The notes below the pieces were generated by a model that saw nothing but the letters and a program-made list of their open reading frames with translations, did not search any database and was not told where the DNA came from. A DNA stretch of 64,000 nucleotides from Theobroma cacao. Lineage: Eukaryota; Streptophyta; Magnoliopsida; Malvales; Malvaceae. Both the position numbers and the translations under genes were made by a program. Shown here one piece after another: positions 1-11,040 of the stretch. The stretch lies in NCBI RefSeq assembly GCF_000208745.1, contig NC_030858.1, forward strand, positions 8,912,305 through 8,976,304, in the 5' to 3' direction. The first letter of the stretch is position 1. Each line of letters opens with the position of its first letter.

Positions 1-96
1 CAAAAGAAAGAAAAGTGAAAATGAAATGTACAAAAAAGGTGATCACTGCAAACGAGAAAGGCTAGGAGATTCAATTGGGTTTTACGAGTTAATTCG

Positions 97-312
97 ATTG
101 CCGCCAAGAGATTCAAATGGTTTTTCCCAACCCCACTAGACTCACTTGATTTGCTTTTCTTTAAAGCTTTCCTTTTTTTTTCTTGATCTCTTGCAGAAGG
201 CACTCAGACTTCAATTCTGGTGGTAGTTGAATCTCCTAGCTTTTCTTGCAAGATCAAATCAAGTGAGTCTAGTGGGGCTGAGAAAACCTAGTCAAATCTC
301 CTATTGGTTGTT
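97..312. repeat. Imperfect fold-back (inverted) repeat
   Basis: A 22-bp arm at 131-152 is the exact reverse complement of 256-277. The similarity continues outward, imperfectly, to about 97 on the left and 312 on the right. A further 12-bp inverted match pairs 61-72 with 229-240. The arms enclose about 100 bp, so the unit could fold into a long hairpin. It looks like a small fold-back transposon or MITE remnant in the presumed intron of the carrier gene to its right. No clear target-site duplication was found. Confidence 0.6.
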
Positions 313-368
313 GAATAACCTTGTACAGCCACATAAGCAAAGGGAGGGAGGGAGCAATAATTTTATGA

Positions 369-400
369 CACGTGGGAACCACGTGCGTGGGAACCACGTG
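369..400. promoter_or_regulatory. Cluster of three CACGTG palindromes (G-box cores)
   Basis: CACGTG occurs at 369-374, 380-385 and 395-400, the last two inside a local duplication of GTGGGAACCACGTGC-like sequence. CACGTG is the core bound by plant bZIP and bHLH factors. The cluster lies about 1.6 kb downstream of the carrier start codon and probably inside its first intron. Whether it is functional or just part of a repeat is unknown. Confidence 0.4.
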
Positions 401-1453
401 CTTGCATGTGACATCCATATAAGCAAATTGAGATGACCCTAATGGCTAACATGGCATTTTTGGTCATGTGTTAGATTTTGGTTGGTTGCCAGCCTCGTCA
501 TCAAGTTTCATTAATAATGTTATGGGTTCGAGTAGATTGTTACATGGAATAAGGGTTTAGATACCGCATTGAACAATGTTTTAGTATAAGCACTACATTA
601 GACATTTTCTTAAACGACAAGGGCCAAATAGGATATCATCATTAAAAATGACAACAATAATTGTTTTGTCCACCTCTTTCATTTGTTAAAGAGTTTATTC
701 TTGAGAAAGATAAGAATCAGTTAGAAATTAGCAGTAGAAGAAGATGACATATAAAGGCTTAAAATTTAGTAATGAATCATGGTACACAATTTGAAAATGG
801 AAAAAAAAATATATATTCCCTGATCCTTTGCTCTCAGGGTGCCACAATTTTCCACCCACTGTATTTACAGTTTCAAGGTTGTGTCATCACAAAGTGGTTC
901 CCTAAAGGATTAATGGCTGATGTTCTTTATCAAATTTCTTAGACAAGGCAAATGGAGCTCTGTTTCACTATCCACTTAGAAAACTACCACTCTGATGTAA
1001 TAAAGGTGGCAATCTATACTTTTTCTTGAACAGAGAGCCTCATTCTTAAAATGAGATTATCCAGAAACACCAATACAACAATAAAGTATAAATTTGCAAC
1101 TGCAATACGTCAGTTCACAACCACTAGAACAAACAAGATATGCAGTTTGACACAATAAATAACAAGCGAAAAGGCTGACATCAAGAAAACAGAAGCTAAA
1201 AAGGTGCATATTAAGTATACAAGTGCATTACATAATAGAAAGCAAACAATACTAATTTGACTCATTCGCATTCAAGAAAACCTAGTAATGAGTATACATA
1301 TGAACCAAAATACACTAAAGCAAAAAGAACACCACAAAGCTCAAAACCAAGCAATTGATTAACCAACATACTTAATAGTATCCAGTATCACAAAACCATA
1401 AACAAACTGAATTAAATTCATAAAAACACAATAAGAATTCATGGATTAAATAC

Positions 1454-2005
1454 CTCTATCGCCTTGCTAGGTGCAACTCGAATCACATTAACCAGATTGC
1501 CCCTAAACAACCCTTTCCAACCATCAGTCTGCATTATATTATGGAACACCTCAGTTGTAGAATTCCCACTAGTCCCAACCATCAAATGCGTCCTTATTGT
1601 CTCCAATGGCGCAACGCAGGTCCTTGAAACCGCCCCCGCTATGGCACCGCTTATTAACCTTCTTAATGAAGGATTAGAAACCTTGATTTTCAGTTTTAAG
1701 CCAACTTCTTTCTTCTTCTTCTTCAAAGCTACTTCACCTTCTGGTAATCCAACAACCCGAATTTCCTCTTGTGATGGTAAATACTTCACAAACAAATCGG
1801 AAAATGGAGCTTTGATTCCACCATTGTCACGGGGATTTGGGGAGCTTGGTGAAACGCCAAATCCCATTCCCATTTGACCAACGCTTGCAAATAAGCCACC
1901 TGGATATAAGTGATTCCGTTCCAGACTCCATTCAGACCCCAAATCAGATATAGAGAAAAACCCATCTTTTTTATCATCAAACAACTGAATTCCTCTCTTG
2001 CCCAT
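1454..2005 (-). CDS. BT1: Adenine nucleotide transporter BT1-like mitochondrial carrier, first exon only (partial)
   Basis: This exon encodes 184 residues of a mitochondrial carrier family protein of the Brittle1 type, which moves adenylates across plastid and/or mitochondrial inner membranes. The ATG is at 2003-2005. The first ~110 residues are a polar N-terminal extension with a lysine run near residues 95-99, as expected of BT1-type members. Carrier repeat 1 follows: a small-residue helix (SGAIAGAVSRT, about 119-129), the signature PLETIR at 133-138 (Px[DE]xx[KR]) and GWKGLFRG at about 162-169. The exon closes after AIE at a GT donor (1452-1453), phase 0, the place where the family continues with an LF- or LFxYD-type sequence. 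Repeats 2 and 3 (roughly 200 residues) are not in the window. The family call is firm; BT1 rather than another adenylate carrier rests on the N-terminal extension and the repeat-1 sequence. Confidence 0.85.
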
Positions 2006-2440
2006 GATTTTTAAAACTTTAAAAAATATTAAAAAACGAAAAAAAAAACAGTTTTTTTTTCCTAGGGTTTATTGAATATCAAAATCCGTTTTTCTCATTG
2101 TTTCAAGAGAATTGAGAGTGGTTTCTACGCTAAGATTCGATTTTGAACAAATGAGTGCCTAAAAAATCTATTTTTGAGGTATAGGTACAAGAGAAAATCA
2201 AGTTTTTTCGAAAAATCCAAAAGAAGAGGCGATGAAAACAAGAGACAATAGAAAATTTAGAAGCCTTATAATGAAAGAAAACGAAAAGGGAAAAGGAAGA
2301 GAGAAGAGAGGAGGGTAGGTGAATGAATCTGATTCTCTCAGGCTCTTTTTTTTTTTTTCCTCCTTTTCTCTCCGAAAAGACAATGACGCTGGACTCAGGC
2401 CTGTGGGAGTGTCAAAAGGTATTATATATATAGTAGGGTT
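2006..2440 (-). promoter_or_regulatory. Leader and core promoter of the BT1-like gene
   Basis: A TATA-like run (ATTATATATATAG) lies at 2421-2433. On the minus strand it sits about 30 bases before a CT-rich stretch (2340-2390) typical of plant transcription starts. The leader would be close to 390 nt and contains long A and T runs. No transcript evidence is available. Confidence 0.5.
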
Positions 2441-2934
2441 GCCTTGGTTTGGTGGGTTAGGAGTTTGGAAGGCAGGTGTTAGGTGTTTATTGTACTTCCT
2501 TTTCTCTTCTCTACTGTTGCTTTGGAGATTTAAGTAATTTCGATGTTCTTTGAATATTGGTTTTTTTTGGGAACTCGGACAATCGATGCATATAAGTTTT
2601 TAATATTTTGCAGTGATTTTACGCAAATTTAGTGCTTTATATTTGAATTATAAAATTTTATACGACCCACAAGGGCAAGGCCGCCCCTGAATTGATTATC
2701 CTCTTTCGAAAATATAGACAAATCCACTTTCCAGTCAGCACTCAAAACCACTCAATTCTGCAAGCCAAGCAGGAAGGATCTTCTGCTGATGCTGGCTTTG
2801 TTTGTTATTTATCTCTGGGCGTTTTTTCTAAACCTAAGCCCAACGGAGGAAAGCCCATTTTCCAACTTTTGGCAGTTGGCCCAGTACTTAAATTTCTCCC
2901 CTCATGTATTATATTTTAACCTACCACTTAAAAA
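2441..2934. other. Intergenic; carries one orphan hAT-like terminus
   Basis: There is no gene here. The bases GCCGCCCCTG at 2680-2689 match, in reverse complement, the CAGGGGCGG-type terminus seen complete at 47841. No matching left end or 8-bp duplication was found nearby, so this is at most a truncated copy. Confidence 0.35.
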
Positions 2935-3285
2935 AAAATTCTACATTATTAAAAAAATTTAAACAAATTTTTATTCTTTTATTACCTTGAATCAAGTTAT
3001 CGTATTTTTATTTCTAATTAAATAAATTTTTATAATTAATAATTAAATATTAATTATTAATTTTTATACTACGTAACATGTTGATAATTATAGTAAATGA
3101 TGATATAATTATATAATATTTTTACTTTTTATTTAACGTCACGTGAGTATAAAATGATAAATATCATTATGATTAATATTATTTAGTCAACTATTATTTG
3201 ATTAAATATAAAAAGGAATTTATTTAAAAATTTCTTAAATAATTCAAAAACTTTATAAAACATTATGTTTTATATTTATATATAT
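2935..3285. repeat. AT-rich MITE-like element with long terminal inverted repeats (copy 1)
   Basis: Both edges carry related sequence in opposite orientation (TTAAAT/ATTTAA-rich arms of about 80 bases). The middle holds an ACGTCACGTGAGTATAAA-like segment. The same layout recurs at about 46085-46490 and 49270-49720. The boundaries are approximate. Confidence 0.5.
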
Positions 3286-5710
3286 ATTTTAGATTTTAGT
3301 TCACTTTTACCTATACATTCCCTCACCAAGTTTTCGCATCTCATCAACAAAACATAGGGAAGTATAAAACTGGAAAGGGGATTTGTTTTCGAAGACAGGG
3401 GGTTTGAATAATGAAATCAATCCCCCTAATAAATAATTAATAGACAGTGGAACATTTATCTTCCCAAGATTGAGGTTTGGTTTCGAGTAAGTCAAAAAAG
3501 TGGGGGGAGAAAAAAAAAGGACAGAAAAAGAAAGATGATACTATTTCACGACTACAGGACTAGATTAGTATCAAGCATCAACACTTTGTTGAAAGTTAGG
3601 CATGTTCTCTGAGGTTTCTTTCCTGCGACGGTGGGGTCAACTTTGTCGTGTCCCTGCAAATTTGAAGCAACAAAAACACGTGCGGACGCCTGCTGCTGTG
3701 GCTGGGAAGTGGTTGAACGTTGTCCTCTAAAGCAATGTTCAAACGTAAATAAACTTTTGTTATATTTTTGTGTTAATGACATGAATTATTTTTTTATTTT
3801 GATATTATTATTAAATTTTAAATGATTATATAATTAAAAATAACTTAATAATAAGTGAGGATTTTTTTGTCATATTTATTTAAAACACCCACACTTACTT
3901 GATCTAAAATTTCAGTAAGCACCGTTCTTATACTCCTTTACTTCAAAATGGTCACATATTAGCCATTTGAACAAGCAGGACAGAGCATCAAACTAAACCT
4001 CCTAAATGGCATTTAACTTTCTCAAATTTTTATTAGCAGAAAAATAAAGAAAAACTAAAAATGTTTAATCAATGTTAAGTTTTTGAAACTCTTCACTCAA
4101 ATTTTAAAAATTATAAATAATTATAATTTGATAAATTTTTTAGATATATGACACAAGAATTACATTTAATAATATAAACTTATAAAAAAAAATGAACTTA
4201 AAGTTGGCAGAAAACATGGTTGAATTAGAGTCTGAAGCCTAGTTTCAAGGCCTCGTCCACAACTCTTCACTATTACATTCAATAATTACTATAACTCTCA
4301 TTATTCCGGTGAAGAAATGCAGTTGTTCTCTCCCACGTTCATTTGTTTGGTACTGATTTGCACTTTTTTTTTGAGACATGGTACAAATAAGGCCCAACCC
4401 AAGGGCAACATACTTCATAGAGATGAAAGCGGAGGTGTCATTGTCAATGGGTGACTTTGGGCCTTCAACTGGACCTTAGTTTTTCAAAGCTAAACCCAAC
4501 CCATCTACTTTTATCCAAAAAACAATTAAAAATATATCTATATTCATATTTTGAAACTTGTCTCGTATATTAGAATTAAATTCAAATAACAACTATGTAT
4601 ATTATTTATTCAAAGATAATAATCATTTCAGAACCAATGATGCTAAGATTTAAAAAAGCTTAGCATCAGTCTGACTAAAAACTAATTGAACTTTCTGATT
4701 AATAGATTTTAATAAAATTATTCGTACTTTCTCACGTTATAAAATTCTTAAATGAAATATTATCTCATGCAGCGATAATGAGTTAAGAAGGTTGTAATGC
4801 AACATGTTTGTTAGGTTATTTTCAAAGATATTAATATAATTATTGAATGAATGCATGATATTAATAACTCTATAAATCCATATACGAAATTTAAAAACTT
4901 CAACCCTTGTGTATAGAATAAAAATTTTATGATAATACTATTATCTGATATCTCCACCAAAAATGAACGGTGCTTGTTTACAAGTTTTCCGTTTGGTCTT
5001 GTATATATTTGATAGTAGATAGCCCCACAATCTGCTGGGTGGAATAAGCCGCCTGATTAATGAATACAGCTAGTGCTTTATCCTCTGAAAAAGTGCATGC
5101 CCAGTTGTAAGTGGGTGGGTGTGGTGGGGTTTCATCACTGATATTTTGGCCGTTAATTTTGGCATTAATTGCAACAAGTAACTTCTACGTTCAGCTTCCA
5201 GCTATCAAGGAGGAGATTTTGCCCTACAACAAGCATCACAGAGAAAATTGTCTTCCCTAGTATGAGTAACAGCCAAGTTTGGAATCACTGAGAGGCGATC
5301 CAAGAGAATATGCCCTAACTTGCAGCTGTAGTTGACACCAAACTCCCATTACCCTTGTTTACTCCTTCCTCATCCCTATTAGCCATTAAAATATAGCTTA
5401 GGTTGTCTGTAACCTCTCCTCTTATATCATGGAGAATTTGAATATTATTGTCTGGATGTTTTATTGATGAAGCATGTAGCGTTTAAATACAGGTTAAAAT
5501 ATTAATACAAAAGGAAAGGAAATATTTACAATAAATTGCTACTTAAAGTAAAGTCATTAGTTATACCATAAATTAAGGAATTAGAAAAATCAGTCAATGT
5601 TTACAGCGTACAAATAAAGAGAATAAGATCACCGAGTCAAACTTCCCTTATGAATGAATCAGGAAGCTTTGGGTCTACCACATCCATAGAAATGCCTTGC
5701 TGGTTCTCCC
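3286..5710. other. Intergenic, no supported gene
   Basis: Short open frames around 3307-3825 overlap on both strands and resemble nothing recognised. The rest is AT-rich sequence with many stops. No RNA gene or transposon terminus is convincing. Confidence 0.6.
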
Positions 5711-6017
5711 TCTTTTTTTTTTTTTTTAATTATTATTCAAAGAAGCAGGCAAGCCTGCTACAAAAAGTACAAACTGCACAAGGCAACAGCATTGTTTGTG
5801 AACACAGAATAACAACAAACCAATAAAAAGAAACAACTATAGTAACATGTATATCTTCCTCTACCACCTGGTCAAGCCTACTTCTAATAACTGCCTTGCT
5901 GCGATTTAGAATGACAGAACTAGAATTGCATCTCTTCTCCTTCCATGAAATTTGCTGTTTCATTCCATCCAAATATAGATAAGCACTCCAAGTAAGTCTA
6001 AGTATGACTGCAATCAA
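5711..6017 (-). mobile_element. 5'-truncated LINE (non-LTR retrotransposon) 3' end
   Basis: A 94-residue open frame (5733-6017) has the loose pattern of the zf-RVT to C-terminal region of plant LINE ORF2, including a WKEKR segment and tryptophan-rich spacing. It is followed directly, on the same strand, by a poly(A) run (the T tract at 5711-5727 on the plus strand). An open tail ending in poly(A) with no upstream reverse transcriptase fits a 5'-truncated insertion. The protein similarity is weak; the poly(A) placement is the stronger clue. Confidence 0.45.
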
Positions 6018-6286
6018 AGCTTTTTCCTCTGCTGTGTCGAGCTGAGTTCATTGAGCCAATTTCCTACTTGTTTTTGTATGCCACATATCATAATCCTTTT
6101 GTTCTTTGAAGGGATACGGGGAGAAAAATTAAAAAGGAGGATTGGGTTGAGTTTAGTGAAAAATCACTCAAATTAAATACTCCAAAAAGAGAGATTGGAA
6201 TTGATGTTATAATAACCCTTTCATTGCATAATATATATTAGTTTAGTATACACCAAGGTTGTGTTTAATAAAAAAAAATATGATTA

Positions 6287-6312
6287 TATTATATATATAT
6301 ATATATATAGTT

Positions 6313-6352
<40 letters not shown>
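6287..6352. repeat. (AT)n microsatellite
   Basis: Alternating AT runs cover 6289-6309 and 6315-6352, split by a short TTTAT interruption. It lies about 0.6 kb upstream of the natriuretic-peptide gene and is likely variable in length. Confidence 0.9.
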
Positions 6353-6354
<2 letters not shown>

Positions 6355-6837
6355 TAAAAACCGAATCAATATGATACTAACTCAACTGAAGTCTTCATTC
6401 GTTTTTGTATGTTAGTTTAGTATATACCCTTTCATGGCACGTTTATAGGTTCTAGATATAAAACGTATTGATAATTTTTTTTTTGAAAAGCTAAAACGTG
6501 TTGATCACTAATGGTATATATGCCAACTTAAGAATCACGCATGATTCACGATGTGATGAATCTATATATATATATAGTAATCGGTTGTGTAGAGAATTGG
6601 AATCAAGTTAGCATTCTCATCTCTATTTTATAATAAGTTAAACAAAACAATAAAGTGTCAAAAGTAGCCTTATACTCCCTTGATTGACGAGTTATATATA
6701 TCTATCATCTAGAAGAAAGGGAACAATGAGGGTGGGATTTCTACGTATCCACACAATGACACAAGAAAAATAGAAAATTCACACGATAAGCTATATTCTT
6801 CTTTTCCCTTTTTAGTTGGTTGTTTTCCAAATCCTAG

Positions 6838-6845
6838 TATATAAA
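6838..6845 (+). promoter_or_regulatory. TATA box of the plant natriuretic peptide gene
   Basis: TATATAAA lies 70 bases before the start codon at 6908, which places transcription initiation near 6870-6875 with a short leader of about 35 nt. Confidence 0.6.
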
Positions 6846-6907
6846 CTTGACTGGACTTTGTTTTCCTTCAACATAATAATTCACCTTAATTTCCATTTTC
6901 TGAAACC

Positions 6908-8341
6908 ATGGCTCTCTTGTTGGTGGCGATGGTATTAAGCTTATTGGGCAGAGAAGTTCTTGGGGATGTTGGAACTGCCGCATCCTATGATCCTCCCTAC
7001 ATACGTGAGTAAATCCTACCTTTTTGCTTGTATTTACAAAATGCTACTACCGTATATAATTGAAGCCTGAATGCGAAACATGTCAGAACTTACAGTTACC
7101 AACTAATGGTGAGGTTTAGGTTTAGCTGTCAAAGCTTAACTTAGGTGGTAAAAGAGAGATAAGATATGAATAAAATTCCTAAATTCGAATCCAAATGCTA
7201 TTTTTGGTACCAAAGAAGGTGGACTCTGTAGTATAGAGCTAGGTTTCTAATGGTAACGACATATAAAGGAAAGATTTTGCAAGCTTTTTTCATTTATCAT
7301 TAATTTATTTCTATTACTATTATTATTTTAGTTTTGAGAAAAGAGTATTCAAACTTAGTGCATGTTTGGCCTAACTTTTTTTCAACTTATCTACTTCTTA
7401 AAAACAAAAGCCAAGTCAAACATGATTTTTTGATAAACTCATAAAAAAGTTAAGAACAAAATTTTTAAAAAAAGAACTTAAAAAAAAGCTCTAAGGAGGA
7501 GCTTTTTCTTTTCTTCTTTTAAAAATATAAGAGAATTTTTATTTTTGTTTCAAAAATATCCTCATTTATTAAAAATAATTACAATATTACTCTCTAAAAA
7601 AAAAATACCTTCTATGATAATTTTAACAAAAATTATAACTTATAAAAAGAAATTTACCAAACAACTTTACCTTAATTTTAAAAGTTATTATTTTTCACAA
7701 GAGTTTCATAATAACTTTTAAGTTAGAAAAAAATCAGGCCAAACAGGCTCTTAAAGTCTTTTGAGCATGGAACATATACAACTACTATTAAATCAAATAT
7801 TTGGATGCATCATTAATTTATTAGTAGTATATGAATTATTGGTCACGTTGCAAAATTGTGCAGGCCAATGCAGCACTGTGAAATATACGTTTGTCTCAAC
7901 TTTCTGATTTGTTTTTTTTTTTTTTTTGTTTCCCCTTTAACCTCAATTTTTATTCAGCTACCAAGTGCTATGGTAATAGTGAAGACCAATTTCCACCAGG
8001 AAATTTGTTTGTCGCTGTGAGTGAAGGACTGTGGGATAATGGTGCTGCTTGCGGGAGGCGTTACAGAGTGAGGTGTTTGAGTGGCAATGGAAGGCCATGC
8101 AAAAGTGGTAATATTGATGTGAAGGTGGTGGATTTCTGCCCTAAATCGCCATGTCCAGCCACCATGGTCATGTCCAATACTGCTTTTAACGCCATCTCGC
8201 GTCCTGGTGGCAGAATTAACATAGAATATGTGCAGTACGTTAATCTCTACTACGTACCTCTAATCTTTCTCTTCTATGCTCAAATACCTTATCTACATAT
8301 ATGAAGCTAAATTATTTTTGTGATTTTCTTGCAGGGTATGA
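6908..8341 (+). CDS. Plant natriuretic peptide / EG45-like domain protein (three exons)
   Basis: Exons are 6908-7004, 7958-8234 and 8335-8341, giving 126 residues. The last exon supplies only the final codon and the stop (GTG CA|G GTA TGA). Residues 1-19 form a hydrophobic signal peptide ending VLG. The mature part is a single double-psi beta-barrel domain related to expansin domain 1 but without the second expansin domain. Supporting motifs are PPYIPTKCYG (29-38), the GLWDNGAACG stretch (56-65), six cysteines (36, 64, 72, 80, 93, 98), VVDFCP (89-94) and a closing INIEYVQV. Members of this family are secreted apoplastic proteins linked to water, salt and stress responses; they are not proven to have enzymatic activity. 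The length matches the family (about 125-130). Intron 1 (953 bp) contains a MITE at 7358-7750. The frame is uninterrupted and all three junctions obey GT-AG. Confidence 0.92.
7358..7750. mobile_element. PIF/Harbinger-type MITE in PNP intron 1
   Basis: The left end GTGCATGTTTGGCC and the right end, read in reverse complement as GAGCCTGTTTGGCC, form terminal inverted repeats that continue into T-rich sequence. TTA flanks both sides (7355-7357 and 7751-7753), matching the 3-bp TWA target duplication of PIF/Harbinger elements. The unit is 393 bp with no coding capacity and is full of A/T runs. It occupies about 40% of the intron. Confidence 0.75.
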
Positions 8342-9209
8342 CTTGGTTCGACCTAAGTTCCATCTGCAGCTGCTTAATTATACTTAAAGGCCGATGTATA
8401 ATGACTAATGCATGCTTATATATATCGTGCTTGATGAACTTGTCTTTTCATCCCTACGTGTTTCTTATTTGTAATTGCCTATTTAATCAATAATATTGGA
8501 ATATAAACAGAATTGTGCAGTATATTTAGCAGTTCTTCTGACAATTGACATGCTTTTATTTTAACAACTTACATGCCAAATGAAAATCTACGTACTAAGA
8601 AGTAAAAATCGATGCCAATAGCAACACCCAGCAAATATATTCACGAGCAAGTTTTCACTATCTTAATTTTATTTGACCTTGTACTATATGCTATGGGTAA
8701 ATGCTTTTAAAGATTGTATTATTTATTTTTTAATTTCTTCTTAATTCATGTCCACCTTCTAATTATGTAGACATTATATTCATTTATACTGATATTAATA
8801 AATTCATCAATTTTTGAATGTTCATATAATTTTCTTGAATATGATTTAAATTATTATCGTTTTGTTTGGTGGAAATTTTAATTATTTGTTTTTTATTTAT
8901 TATGGAAAAAATAAATAAATAACAAGAGATAAATAGCATAAGTATTGACTAAATAAAGCTTAAAATACAATAGAAAAAAATATTTATAATTAAAAGAGGA
9001 AGAAGACTGGCAATAACATAATGAAATTTAACAAGTGCATAATAGATACCGGTACACCAACCAACTTTCATGAGCTTATAAGCAAAATCACCAAATTGAT
9101 AGGAACAATCTTTTCTTTTCGTAAACCTTAAAACCCTCCTATATCACCAAGCCATTTTTTTTTAAAGTCAATTAGAGTTAAAACGAAAAGAAAAATAACC
9201 TTCTTTTTT
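8342..9209. other. Intergenic downstream of PNP
   Basis: The PNP 3' UTR probably occupies the first 150-200 bases (an AATAAT-like signal lies near 8489). The rest is AT-rich with no recognisable gene or repeat boundary. Confidence 0.55.
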
Positions 9210-9370
9210 ATTTTGTGCGATAATGGCGTAGTCTGCATGCGACATTAATGCATTGCACCAATAGACTTCCCTTTTAGCTTAATAATTTATGTTCCAACAT
9301 TTCCATTATATTTCTCCCATTTCCCTTTAGCCTTCCGTTCAACATCTCCTCCCAAAATTCTCATTCCTAC
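9210..9370 (+). repeat. Locally repeated block A, copy 1
   Basis: This segment (a GCATTGCACCAATAGACTTC-like core followed by pyrimidine-rich TTTCTCCCATTTCCCTTTAG-like sequence) recurs at about 11490-11650. The pyrimidine-rich half recurs again at about 15770-15880. It is part of the coding-like repeat family described at 11041, 14700 and 15885. Confidence 0.6.
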
Positions 9371-9406
9371 TCCTCTCCAACTTCAAAAAATCCCCTCATA
9401 ATGCCA

Positions 9407-10700
9407 TCAAATGACTCTCGACCAACTAGGTAAACAGTTAGCATATGATATTGAAATTGGGTTGAATTGCGATTTATTTTGTTTGTTCAACCATCCTCTT
9501 GGTCCCCTTATAGTATTGTTAGGAAGTGTTGTGGGTTGTGTGGTTGAAACAGAGATAGATGTTGGAGCATACGGTTGAGTACTTGCAAAATATTGTGTTC
9601 GTGAAACAAGAGAGTATGGGTAAGGATTATGCAAGTCATTTGACATTTGTGGGTATGGGTATAGACCTTGAGAAGTTTTATTCATTGTTGGGTAGTAAGG
9701 GTATGAAGGGTATGGATGGTAAGGATTATAAAGCTCATATTGTGACTGTTCCAAGGAGATAACTTAGGTTTCTCCATCTTTTTTCTTAGAGGCCCATTCT
9801 TTCTTCAAGTTCATTGCTTCATTCCTTGCTAACTTCCATTGTTTTATAGCACTCTCAATCATTTCTCTAGAAATCACTATGCCGACAAAGTTCTTTGTAG
9901 CATTTTCAACTAATCTCTCGTAGTAAAGAGCTCGAAGGGTGTTGACAAACATAATGGTAGTTTTTGTTTCCTTCTCAATGAACGAGGGTTGAACTTGGGA
10001 AGCCATATCCCTTCATCATTGAGCATACTCCTTGAAACTCTTGATCAACTTTTACTCAATGTTTTGTAGCATACTCCTTGAAAGTCTTAGTCAACTTTTA
10101 CTCAATGTTTGATAGTGATAGACGACCCGGAGCCATGTTTGTAACATTGTTGTATCGGGCCATGAATGCCCTAGCAAGATCCTTTCACATATGAATCTGG
10201 TTTCAGTCTACTTTGGTGTACCACTTTGTTTCAAAACCCGTGAGGCTATCCTGAAAGTAATGGATTAGGAGTTTATTAGCGTGTGCATAGGCATTTATAC
10301 TCCTACAATACATGGTGATATGTGTAACTGAGCATTTAGTGCCATTGTACTTTTCAAATTCGAAAATTTAGAATTTTAGGATGACCAGATCCTATATAAG
10401 GCATAACTTTATCACGTCCATGGAGTAGTACATGTCCATCCTTTCCACCATGCATAACCTTTCTTTTAATAAGTCATACTTTTGACGGGTTTCAGAGGAT
10501 CAACTTTTCACTTTCTCCTGTTCTCGAGGATCATCCAAGTCTGGTACCGAGATGGGGTCAAAGGGAGTCATTCTCATTATCGACCTTGCTTGCACATATG
10601 CCGGGATGAACCTCTGCATAAAGAAATTCCATAGAACGGGTATGGTCATGCTTGAGGTGCTAGGCCCTATGGATTCCTCACTTATGGTGGGCAGCTGTTG
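9407..10700 (-). pseudogene. Ty3/gypsy retrotransposon gag relic
   Basis: Read on the minus strand from about 10700 down, the sequence shows a decayed gag of the plant Ty3/gypsy type. A YDLLKERL-like segment comes first, then a FEKYNGTKCSVTHITMYC-like start of the Retrotrans_gag domain, then FQDSLTGFETKWY, then KDLARAFMARYNN and MAPGRLSLSNIE. After these follows an 80-residue open piece (9764-10006) containing ASQVQPSFIEKE, MFVNTLRALYYERL and a SREMIESAIKQWK motif. A Tyr/Pro-rich piece (9407-9754) follows, as is usual downstream of gag in these elements. Stops and frameshifts separate the parts, and a 46-bp tandem duplication (10022-10113) shifts the frame. No protease, reverse transcriptase, integrase or LTR was found beside it. 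Confidence 0.8.
10022..10113. repeat. 46-bp tandem duplication inside the gag relic
   Basis: Two near-identical copies, 10022-10067 and 10068-10113, each begin AGCATACTCCTTGAAA. The unit length is not a multiple of three, so the duplication breaks the gag frame. Confidence 0.85.
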
Positions 10701-11040
10701 ATGGGTAACAAACTCACACGTAATGATAAATTGGTGATTCCACTTGGATAAATTGAGAGTCGAGCTAGTAAAGAATCATAAGTTATCCTAAACCTTAATT
10801 AATTTATGTTTTTTTATTTCTTGAATCTTAAATAATATTATTTTATTCATTTTCTCTATGATTACATATTTTTGTTGTTATTTTGCTTTAATAAATGCAG
10901 GGAATCTAAGATAGAGGGATATGAGAGTAGTGGTTAAAGTTTGGTACGTTACTTCATACACACCACAAGTTTTGTATTGATGCATGAGCCTTTTATTTAG
11001 TTTTTGTCCTTTATTAAGGGAGTTTAGTAGCTACACTTTC

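Larger units (their letters stand above)
1..1453 (-). other. Presumed intron of the BT1-type carrier gene, running off the left edge
   Basis: No coding sequence resembling the second and third carrier repeats is seen here on either strand. The stretch is therefore read as the first intron, continuing beyond the window. It starts at the GT donor at 1452-1453 on the minus strand. It holds the fold-back repeat and the CACGTG cluster. An alternative is that the gene is truncated, which the window cannot exclude. Confidence 0.55.

Noticed and set aside
1464..1877. 137-codon plus-strand frame over the BT1 exon
   Set aside because: Antisense shadow of the carrier exon with no recognisable domain.
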